Origin: Coix lacryma-jobi var. lacryma-jobi
Taxonomy: Eukaryota > Streptophyta > Magnoliopsida > Poales > Poaceae
Assembly (NCBI GenBank): GCA_009763385.1
Contig: CM019826.1
Location: 66,711,864-66,775,863 of the forward strand
Direction: 5' to 3'
Length of the DNA: 64,000 bases
In this document: in pieces, positions 43,601 through 55,600 of the stretch
How positions within the stretch are numbered: the stretch's first letter is position 1
How the letters are laid out: each line of letters begins with the position of its first letter
Program-made: the position numbers and the translations under genes
Notes under the pieces: model-generated
What the model was told of the DNA's origin: nothing
Database searches by the model: none
Seen by the model: the letters and a program-made list of their open reading frames with translations, nothing else

Positions 43601-46600
43601 TTTGGGTTGCTTCCCAAATCGGAACTCATAAGAAGTTTTCTTCAAGAAAGCACGGAGAAAAATGCGATTGGAAATATAGCATGTAGTGTCTATAGCCTCG
43701 GACCAATATCGCCTAGGAGTCCTATGCTCATCGAGCATCGTCCTGGCCATCTCTACAAGGGTCCGGTTTTTCCTCTCTACAACACCATTTTGAGGCGGTG
43801 TGTACGGGGAAGAAAACTGATTCTCTAAACCCAAAGAGTTACAAAACTTCTCAAAATCCGAGTTTTTTAACTCAGAACCATTATCGCTACGAATAGCTCT
43901 CATCGAGTTCTTAGGGAACTCATTCTGAAGTCGCAAGATCAAATTGCGAACAAAAGTGAAAGTCTCAGTTTTCTCAACTAAAAAGAAAACCCATGAATAT
44001 CTCGAGAAGTAATCAACAACAACAAGCACATACCACTTCCCACCAACCGAGCTCACCCGAGCCGGACCGACAAGGTCCATATGCAAAAGCTCTCCAGGGC
44101 GCTTGGTCATAACTTGGTTCACAGGATGGTGGGGAGCGGCAACCATTTTCCCATGTCTACATGAATGGCAAACAAGATCCTTCTCCATGTGTAACTTGGG
44201 CAATCCTCGGATTAAGCCAAGTGAACTATGTCTTGCAAGCAAGTCAAAGCTCAAGTGTCCGAGTCTCCTACGCCACTTCCAAAGGTCAGAGGAGGAAGGA
44301 CCAGCCAAAAGACAATGAGAAATGCCAAAAGACTCCGAGAAATTCGCACGAAAGGCTTTCCCAAAGGGCAAAATCAAACATACAAGATTGCCCTGAGGAT
44401 CTAAAATACGAGTGAGATTCGGCTTAAAATGAATCTCATAGTCATCATCAAAGAGTTGAGAAATAGAAAGAAGATTAAAATGCAAGTTAGAAACAAGAGC
44501 AACATAACGCAACACAAAGTGCTCATCAACTCGCACAGACCCACGAGACAACACTTTACCTTTGCTATTGTCGCCGAAGGTGATAAACTCCTTTCTGGCA
44601 ACTGGACTAAGACTGGAGAACCACTTGGCGTTTCTGATCATATGCCTTGAGCACCTGGAATCCACCAACCAAATTTCCTCCAATCGTTTCACCTACATTA
44701 ATAAAAAGACATAGGGTGAGCATACGGTCCAACACTGGGGTGATTAAAATGGGAATTATACCAGTGTTGGGCCGGCTGCTCAAAAGAACGATTAGTAGAA
44801 AAAACATTCCTAGCATGCCTACGGGGAAAGCGATCACCATGCTGAGGAAAGCATGGTCCGCTAAGGGAAGAGCATCCATCGTGATACTCAAAACGCGGTG
44901 GGGGGTAACGCTCAACTACAGAGCCACCGCCATGGGGTCCATAGCCAACAAAAGCAGGCTCCCGTCGGGTACGTCCTCCTTGTAGCCTAGGACCTTGAGG
45001 CATAGGACCTCTAGGCCCAGTAGCTCTCCTCTGAACCTTCGGCACATGTACATCATGGAAAGGATGGTACATGTCCGAGTTGTTCATCTCCTTTGCACGG
45101 CGCTCCTCTCTCTTGCGCCGAAAGCAAAACTCCCTCAAGTGTCCATCTCTCCCATAGTGCTCACAGTAGTACCTCACCGCTCTCATAGGGGGTTGTTGGT
45201 ACTCACGGTAGTGGGTGTGGATCACTTGGCATTTTTGTGGCATGAGCTCCTCATGGATAGGTGGCATAGTGTCTAGCTTGTTCCTGAGGGGGTTTGGTTT
45301 TGGAGCCCATGTCTGTTTTTTGGGTGGAACTCTTGGAGGATCCACAAACACTCCATCCAAGGTGTTAGGTTTGAGAGGCTCTTTGGGTGGAATCTTGGTC
45401 AGTTTGGGAGTAGTGGTGGAGTTAGGCTTCTCACTCGGCTTAAGACCACTAAAATCTCCAACCTTCCCGAAAGATGAAGCACACTCAACACCCTGAGCAA
45501 AACCAACACCAGGACCTCCAGCAACACGTTTAAATTGGGCAATCATCATCCCAAGCTGTGGCTCACCACAAGACATCCATGACAAGATGGTCCGAAGGTA
45601 TGTGTTTTCTTCCTCGGTTTGCATCTTGTCATGCTGCACATTTGCAATCTCCATCTCCAAACCCTCACACAAAGCACACCTAGACACACAAGTGCTACCC
45701 AAGCTGGCCTTCTCAAGAGACACAATCTTGGCATTCTTCTGTGCCAACTCGGATTGCAAGCATGCACAAGACTTGAACGCACCAAGCACTGAGGATCTAG
45801 CCCTAAGCTCATCCACCTCTCCAACCAAAGCAACATACTTCCCCCTCAAGGTGAGAAGGTCAGTCATGTGCTTGGAGCACATCTCACACTCATCCTCCTC
45901 AGCCACGACAATGGTGGACTTGACAGACTCAAGCTCCTTCACTGTGTCCTCCCACTTCTTCCTAAACTCCTTTCTCTCCCTAGCAACAAGCCTAAGCAGT
46001 TTATCTTGACTAAGGAGAGCAGCAGTAACTTGTCAACCTCAGCAGAGAGTTCATCAGGAGTTTGAGATACCTGGGAGGTGTTGTCATCGTCGTTCCGAGG
46101 GATCTCCTCCAGCTCGCCATTGACCTCATCGCCGAGGGCCATGGTGCAGAAGCCCTCGTTGTCGGCGAAGAAACAGAGGTCGTTCAGCTTGTCCTCAATC
46201 TTCTTCTTCTTCTCGGACTCGTCATCGCTTGATGCAGCGGAGTCGTCATCCGAGCCATCGACGTTCGCTGAGCGTGGCGAAGAAAGCACGCTGTTCAGCC
46301 TGGGCCTTCTCCAAGTACTTCTCCTTGATGTACTCCTTGTTGAAGTCGCCCCTCCGCTTGTGCTTGGCGGGGACGTACTTCTCCTTGTGCTTGCCGGAGT
46401 CGTACTTGTGGTCGTGATCCGCCTTGCCGAAGACTTGCTTGTTCTTCTTCGGGCAATTGGCAATGAAGTGGTCCGAGCCTCCACACTCGTAGCAGCCACC
46501 TCGTCCTCCTCTACGGTGACGGTTCATGCAGTTGTTGTGGAACCGCGAGAACCGGTTAGCAAGAAAGGCCAACTCATCGTCTGCCATGAACTCCAGCTGT

Positions 46601-49600
46601 TCCTCGGTGACAGAAATAAGAGATGACAAAGCAAAGCCTCCAGAGGGGTTAGCAGAAGAGCCAGAAACCAAAGCCGTCGACGGGCCAGAAGGATTTTCAT
46701 AAGAAGCCCTCGCCATGGCGACAATCTCACTAGACTTGAGCTTACTAAAGAGCTCATCACACACGAGAGTCTCATAGTTAGGCGATTCGATGATCACCTG
46801 AACCTTGGAGTCCCACACCGACCAATTGAGAGTATGTAAAAGCTTGAGAGCCCTCTCATGGTTGTCGAAAGACAACAACTCCTTGTTAGCCCTCATCCTA
46901 TTGACAATAACCTGAAAGCGAGCGAATAAACTTTCTATGCTCTCGAGGCATGTGTCGAAAGTTCTCATACTCTCGCTTGTCCGACTCGTAGAGACGAGTT
47001 TTGACTTGAGTGGTTCCCTCATGAAAACGCACGAGGGTAGCCCAAATCTCCCGAGCCGTAGCGAGGTGAGAAACGCGATCAAACTCAGACATGCTCAAAC
47101 ATGAGAAAAGAGCATTACGGGCTCGACTATTGGCATCGTGCTCATCGATCTGATGCTGAGTCACACGAGCAGCCAAGACCACATAATCAGCAGAGTTGCA
47201 AATATCCCAACTGGAAGCACCCAAACTCTGAAGATAGGCTGACATGCGTATCTTCCAATATGCATAGTTCATCCCATCGAAAAACGGCGGTTTGCCCACG
47301 CCGCGATCCATGTCGCCATCTGTCGATCTGGAATCGGCTAAGGTGGAAGATCCTTAACCTGCTCCGATACCAATTGAAGGACCGAGAACTCTATCAAAAA
47401 ACGACCAGAGGTGGGGTGAATGGGAGCCTAAAAATTTCTCTCAAAACTTTGGCCCCTGTCCCAAAAATCAACCCCCAAAAGCTTTGATTGAAACGTGATG
47501 CCCACGACCCTTGGAAGAGGGTGGATGATCCCTACGATCACAGCGAGGCACCACCAAATGAGAGCGAGTCAAAACCCAAAAGCTCCTGATCAAGTTCAAC
47601 CCTAAAACCGACTCCCGAACGTAGATGGACGGTTACGTCGGGAAATGTGGCAGAACCTCCCGATAATGTGGCCTCACCTGCACACATCATCATCTCTCAG
47701 AGCACTGATGACCATGCACGTGTACCACACTACTGGAAAGATCTATCGGATGTCCCCGAGAGAACCCCGAATTATCCACGAGTTACAGGATCATCCTCTA
47801 TTTGAGTGAAATAACTACAACATTACAACAGTTGATACAAAAATAACATCAGAGAGCGGAAGCAAGGTAAGATAAACTTTACAAATCATGAATAAGTTAC
47901 TTTTCAAATAAACTTAACTCAGATTGCGGAAGAAGAGCAGCACTACAGAGCCTGACTTAGGTAGAGCACCTAAGTCGAAGAGAGAAGCACCAGATCATAT
48001 CGAGCCCACAGACATGATCCATATTGACACCACAAGCTAAAACCTGCAACACGGTATTAACAAACCCTGAGTACATGAGGGTACTCAACAAGACTTACCC
48101 GACTAAGAAAAAGACTCCAAGGGCATGCTGGCTTAAGGGATGTAGTGGGGCTAGCAGAAGAGAAGAGCTTTGCAGAAAAAGCTTTCTACTAGTTCATCCT
48201 ATTTTCAAGTTTTAGCGGTGCATTTAGTTATTAAGCAGTATCCACTTTGCACCTATCTAAATCAAACACTTGTTTAAACATCACATCTCATGATAAACTT
48301 TTCTTTCCATCATCTTCACTTGATTAAACTACGCTGAAGGGGCAAGGACGAGTCTCCTTTTCTCGTGGAGCAAACGATGATTCAAACCGCTTGATCTACC
48401 CAGCTGGGGCTTCCTTATCACACGACATATGCAAGACCGAACTTGCATATATCAACCTTCCCGTGGATCCGCTCAGACCAGACCGGAGCTGCGCCACCCG
48501 GAAGTACAGTACACCACCGCCCTACAACGGCCTTGATGAGTAACGTTTATCAGTGGACCGAGCAGGGTGGGTACACGCTACTCCCACCATCTCTCCACTC
48601 CCAGTGCGCGGGTGCGCCGTTCCAGTAAGAGCATAGCCACAGTAGGGCTTACCATAGCATGTGACCTGTACTAACAAATAGTTTTCGATCCAACGGGCCA
48701 ACAGCGGACGGGTCCTAAGCGACACAGGCGGAAACACTACACCAGGACTCCATTCCTGTGCAAGTTACCCGTCTGGTCTAAGTTTAATAATTATCATCAT
48801 ATTATGGTTCTCACGACCCATATACAGAGTTGAAGAGAGAACAGATAAACCTATATCTCGCGAACAATGAAACCATCAGTCGACTTCTACCGAAGTCTAA
48901 GCATTGCTAAGCATTTGGGAACGTCTTATCACTACTGATGGGATATCATCAGGGGATTATCTGGAAATCAAGGTATTCATGCAACAACGGTTTCATTCAA
49001 CTCCTACTTACTTAATGCACATTTCACAAGACCTATCGTGTAATAAAGTATTTGTAAAACAGAGAGTGGATAGTATGTACCGGGGCTTGCCTGTGTTGCA
49101 GAGAAGACTAGGATCTCTGAAAGATCCACAGAAGTTAGTTCCTTATCGACTTGAAGTTGAATCTTCTCAAAGAAGCTTGTCTGACGAAGTTCTCCTTCTG
49201 AGACTTGATCAACTGGACCTCCTCGATCCGAAGCTTGCTCAACACGACCATCGACTCTCTCGTATGAACTACACGTATACAATGATGCATGCTTTAGTAT
49301 GATGCAATGCATGCTAAGGTGCAGGACAAACAAATGCATAACAAAAGTTAACACAAGATAAGAACAATCAAGTACAACTTTCCTTCGCGTTAGAGTTGCA
49401 AACCAACAAAACCAACTTGTACCTACTAACTAGTGTTCCTAGGGTAGTGTGTTATTTTCACAAAATATCATTAGATGTATTAACTAAAGTGTTTAAGGAT
49501 CACAAGCATCATCCACTTCCATGGGACCTCGGAGTGGGGATGTCCCATGGTTTTCAATAAAGACTTTAACCAACAAGGTGCAAACCAAAACTTAATTGTT

Positions 49601-52600
49601 TATTAACTATTTTTACAGTTGTTGAAGTGGACTACTCTAGTTCACCCTAAACAAGGATAAGGTTACACTAACTTTTCTAAAAGTTCATTAAGTTAGCTAT
49701 CACTTCATTTTTATAATCTTTAAGTGATTCTAAAGTTAACTAAGTCAAACAATACAATCAAACACTGTTGTCCAGATTTTGGACAGACTTACACAATCAA
49801 CTTGAACTATCAATAACTAGAGTTCCAGGCATCCAAAAATAGTGGTTGCGGACAATTTGGAAATATTATCTAAATATCTACAAACTTGTTATTAGCACCA
49901 AAGCTTGATTCCAGACTTAATAAGGTCAAACAGTGCAAATAAGAAATTATGTCCAGGATTTGGACAGTTTCAAACATTGCACAAAGAACAGCCATATCTG
50001 GAGTTTCATCATACTTCAAACTATGAACCTAGACTTTTCGGAAAGCTTATCTTATTACCTACACTTTTGTTATTATGAACTTGAGTTGGTTCTACAACAA
50101 TTTAGGTCAAACAACATGGGCAAACATCCCTGTCTAGATTCTGGACAGATTTGATCATCCAACTGCAAACAGCTATTACTGGAGTTCTATGTCATTAAAA
50201 TATATGATCCTTAACAATTTAGAAAGCTTAAGAAATGTACTATAACTTTCTTTCTATGGTCAAGAGGTGATTTCCAAGTTAAAATAGCTCAACAACTTCA
50301 TTTCTCCGATCTGTCCAGAAAGGAGGACAGATTTGACCTGAATCTTATAAAATCTATAACTCTTAGTTTAACTGGCCTAAAATCATGAAATTTTAGGACA
50401 AACTAGACATATAAGTTTACTACATCTTTCCTATTATAGTTAACAAGTTATTCACGAGTTAAGTAACTTAAACAGCTCATATACTCAGGTTCGACCAGAG
50501 AGTAGGACAGATTTGATCTGGTAACTTAGAAAATCTATAACTCCTAATCTAGGTTGCCTAACGTCACGAAAGTTTAGGACAAGCTAGATACAAAAGTGAA
50601 CTACAACTTTGGTATTTACCACTTTCACAGAAAACATGGTTTACATAGTGGAAACAACCACTCAACAAAAACTGATCCTGCAGCCATATTAATTCACCAA
50701 TGAGATCTAGTGTATCTCTTGATCTACTACCATAGCCATATATAACCAACCAAATCCATTCCACCCAACTCATTAAACACAAGATTACTAGGACAACAAA
50801 GGTTAACACTAACATAAGTAATCTCTAACCATCATTTAAGTATCTTAGTTAATAGAGACCGATTAGTAAAGTGATTTAGGTTCATACTTCTATTATTATA
50901 TTATGTGGTTAAGTGACTAATTGCTATACTTAGCAAAGGTCATTAAAATGTTTAAGTTGATCATCAGAGTATAACCACATATTAGTTCTAATTAAATCAT
51001 TTATTATCCACCTAAGGTAATTCACAAGTTATCATAGCCAAACAAAACAAGGAAGGCATCTCTGTCCAGACTTGGACAGATTTAGCCACCTAAGGTAAAA
51101 CAATTATAACTCAAGTTGTGAAACTCCAACAAATATTATCTAAGATAATTTAGAAAGCATATGGAGAGCACTACAACTCATATATTAACATCAAAGGATG
51201 ATTCAAAGCTTATCTAAGCCAAACAATCCACTCTTTCAGATCTGTGTACAGAGCAAGCAAAACTGGACACTGAAATTGCACAGGCTATAACTCCTATACC
51301 ACTTGGCCTACAATCATGAAACTTTGACACAAGCTAGATATGTAAGTTACCTACAACTTTTATAATAACACTTAAGCATGAATCCCAATTTATGTAGGTG
51401 AAACAAGCTACATATTCAGATCTGGACAGAATGTTGGCAAAACCTGTCAGTAGATTTGCAGAAGCTATAACTCTCAAACCACTTGGCCTAAACTGATAAA
51501 ATTTTAGAACAAGCAAGATATGAGAATTATCTGCAACTTGTATATAGACCACATCTACAGAAAACATCTTTTACATCACAAAGTGATCACAACCACATAA
51601 TCTGCACTAGAAGCAATTTCAAAACAGTAATAAATCACTTTATTACTTGTTTGGTTAACATCTGAGCACACCCATGCTCTAATTACAAGGATCAAATTAA
51701 CCGTTAAACATATAAGAAAACCTCATATCAAGCACTAATAATCTAGCTTCTTGAATCAAGAGCTAAGTAACAATAATACAGAAGAGTAAACCAAATGAAT
51801 CAAATCATTCAACCATTTGAGCAAAACTGGACATACAAATAACAGCTGAGTAAATAAATCATAACTAGAGCTGCGTAACTCCAAAAGACATGCAACAAGA
51901 CATTCTGGAAAGCTTATGAAATTTCCTACAAATCATATTTAAACATCTCAGCATGATTCGCAAGTTAACATGGTGAAATAATTATATTTCTCCAATCTGG
52001 TCCAGAAATTTCAGAGAGCTCCTACTTCTGAAACTGAACTTCGAATAGCTGTATCTCCTAAACTACTAGGCCAAAAATCATGAAATTTTAACAGCAGCTA
52101 GATTGTGGAATCCTTTACAATGTTTATATTGACCAAACCTATAGAAAACACTATTTGCATGGTGCAATTATTAAAGTCCTAGAAACTGTCCAGAACACCG
52201 CAGAATTGAATAATAGAGATAAGATAAACCTAAAACTCTATATTTTGCATAACACCTGGCCACAATAAAATTTGTGGAGCTATCGCAACATCATAAGAAT
52301 GCTCTAGAACAACATTTTATATTTTCGCATGCAGCTATTTACCACAAATTAGTTTAATCTACTAACTAGGCTGCAAGCAAGATAAATCAATAGCTCCATC
52401 ATACATGCACGAAAAATTCTGAAATTTTTACATAGCAGCATATATATCACATGAGGATGCTACCATAAAAATTTCAGATCAATTTGAGCATAACAACAAC
52501 AGATACGAATTTAATCTCACCAAACCCTAATTAACACAAATCAATCTCCACAACAGAAACTTTGCACTAAGAGCACACATATTAAACATCCAATGGATAG

Positions 52601-55600
52601 GGCTACTCATAAGGATTCCAAAATGTCTACATAAGCAAGTTTTCAATATTCCTACAATTTACTACAGATTTTATAGCTTTGAGTCAGATTAGCGAATAAA
52701 CAAAAACGATAAAAGCATCACAACCTTCATCTAGAACCCTAGAACCGCTGCTGCAGGTGTTGCTGGTGGTGGCTGGAGCTGCTGCCTGCTCTTGGGTCGA
52801 CCAAGGAGGGGTAAGAGATGGCCGTCCTTGCTGCTCTTGTCGCTGCTGCACTGCTCCCTGCACCTTGCTGATGCTGACATTTAGGGAGGAGAGGGGGAAA
52901 GCAGGATGGAGAGAAAACTGCAGGGAAGGAGAGGGGATGGCCGAGCTAGGGTTTGGGGCGGCCTGCAGGGCGCCGGGCGCTGGCTGCTGCTGCAATTTGC
53001 TGTCTGCCTGCCTGCTGCTTCCTGCTTGGGAGAAGAGGAGAAGAGAGGTCGCTGCTGCAGTTGTTGCAAGCCATGGGAAGGAAGGGAGGAGCAGGGAGGG
53101 GACGAGCAGGAAGAAGGGAGGGGAGAGGGTGCTGCCCTATTGCACGGCATGGAGGAGGGCAAGAGCCTGCTGGCTGCTGCCTTTGCTCTGGTTCTGCTCA
53201 GGATCGGACATGGAGGAAAGACCGAGGGAGGGAGAGAGAACAGAGAGAAGCAATGGGGAGGGGAAAAGAGAGGTCGGTCTTCTTTTTTTTTAACGGGGAT
53301 GAGGGGGAGAGTATGGAGCAAGGGACCGAGTGAGGTAGGAGTCAGCATTTTATTTTATGCGAAAATTTGTTGCCCACTTGTATTTGTTTCCGAAAACTTT
53401 TTGGTCAAATTCCAAATTTGTGATCTCTTACAAAACGGACTCCGATTTTGATGAAACTGGATTTGTTGTCGTGGTCTCGACGAATACTCCGACTTTCCTT
53501 AAAGAGGCTAGGTCAAAATTCCAAATCATTTATGGGGCAATAATTATCGACGAAAGCTCTGCGGTATCTAAAATTCCAATTTTTGGAATCCGTGAAATCA
53601 ACACTTAATCCGATCTTGAGAGCCTTATTTCTCTATTTTCGGAACCGACCTAGACCATTAAACGAATTTTGTTCCTCTTGATCTTTCCTACAACTTTCAT
53701 TTAGGACTCACTACCATGCGAGCTCTCTAAATATCCTTTCAAAGCTGGTCAATGCGATCATCCCGATAAATCGTAAATTAGGGTTTTTGCTAATTGAGAA
53801 CCTTCCACATTTGAGGAATTTAATTAGGGATCTTTTGGTGTTCATTACTAGCAACCAACCTTACTATTGATTAGAACAAAAGTTGACCCAACAAATGGTG
53901 CCTTAGTTGCCCTAAGTTTATTTTAGAAAATTCATTTTAGAATTAACTAGAGTTTTCTTAAGTTTGGCTTTGAGTAGTCATTTCATGTGACACACATAAC
54001 ACATTCATACAACACACATAATCAAACATGGAAATCATCACAAATGATATGCTTATATGCCATCAAACCAGATGATTATGCATACTAATTGCCATACATA
54101 GAGTTTTAATTAATGCTTAACACCAGGGGTGTTACAGGAAATCTCCAAATACCGATGCTAAGGAGTAGCAAAGATACCTAGAGAGGTTCCTTGGGGAACT
54201 CTAGGGCCAAACGAGAAGTCCGAAAACCAAGCGGAGAAGCCAGGAGAGCAAACGCACTAAAACTGAACACACAGCAGGATCCCAGACTGTCCGCGGGTAC
54301 GGTCCCGGACTGTCCGCGCCTACTGCGGACTGTTCGCGAACCTATGGCGGACTGTCCGCCGGCCAAACGAACAAAATAGCAAGGTTGCTGAACACTTCTG
54401 CTCGACTCTCGGACTATCCGCGAGTCCCAACGGCGGACTGTTCACCGGTCAAAAATCACTCACACGGACGAACTGTCCGCGGGCACAGTGGCGGACTGTC
54501 CGCGAGTGCCTAGAGAGGGCGATTTCGTTCGCCCTTCACCCAAATCGTCCCAAATCCGATCCAAATCAAAATCCCACGATCTCAAACTTGGATAAGATGA
54601 TCACAAGATAGTTAGGAGACTATCGCCAAGAAATCACCCGCTCAAATCGACTCAAACTCCAGAAAATCGAAAGGGAAGGTGTATGAACCGGAAAAGCACC
54701 ATGAAACTTGAATCGACCCGATCTACATGTTCGTGAGGGTAGAGATGAATTCCTTCGGTGGAAATGTTCTCCTCACTTCAAGAAAAAGACGCAGCGAGGA
54801 GGGAGATCGAGTGACGGGAAAATCGTGGAGAAACGAAGAACGCGAAGAACATGTTCAAAAAGCGAATCAAGACCATGAATTGCCAGCCGAAATTCGTCCC
54901 CCGGAGGAGACAACAGGAATCCGGTCCTGTTTCCGCAAAATCCAAATACACAGAGGTATTGTTCACCGTCTCTGCGGATCTCAATAGCTACAGTAGGGAA
55001 TGGGAAGCAGGAAACCCTACAATGAAAATAGCAATGACTGAGATAGTTTGGAGGGAGGGGTTGCCTCTCCTTATATAGCCTAATACAATTATTCCCCTTC
55101 TACCCCTACTGCTAATGAGCGAGCAGGCTAACCCTAAGGGTGTTCCTGACCAACTCAAAGTTGATGGTGATCTGACGGCCACGCATGCACAACTGGTAGC
55201 TTCGCCTCGACGCGACCTCACAGATTGTCGCCACGTACCGCCACCGCTCTGCTAGGCCGAAACCGGGAAACCAGTCGTCCGTCGCCTGAGTTTTGTGGCC
55301 CAAACTCAGAAACCCGACAGCGCCCAGGTTTGGAGGCCCAAACCTGGAAACCGTCCTCAGCCCGAGTTTTGTGGCCCAAACTCGGAAACCGGCCGCACAC
55401 AGGTTTTGAGGCCCAAACCTGAAAACCGTCCACTCGGTGGTTTTTCTGTGGCTCAACCACCAAACCGAGCCGTAGAGGGGATGCACCACCCGTGCACCCT
55501 GTCCACACACAAGTCTTCACTTGTCGCTGTCCCAGGCTGTCAGCCACCACGGCCGATCCTCAGGCCACCGGTTCGTCAGTCCAAGCCTCACGTTCGCCCT

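Larger units (their letters stand above)
47646..54136 (-). repeat. solo LTR, Tekay-type, 6.49 kb
   Basis: TGTGGCAGAACC...GGTGTTACA flanked by GGAAA on both sides (47641-47645 and 54137-54141), inserted in copia B's 5' LTR. The uninterrupted target sequence is seen at 38261-38270. No gag or pol motif occurs inside. Its termini, the GAGTAC hairpin and the internal blocks match the Tekay LTR at 5416-9444. The extra length comes from about ten degenerate 180-bp repeats. Confidence 0.88.

Noticed and set aside
52753..53451. Four overlapping frames of 100-180 codons in the solo LTR
   Set aside because: Overlap each other on both strands, are rich in simple CTG/GGA repeats and lie within an LTR with clean ends.
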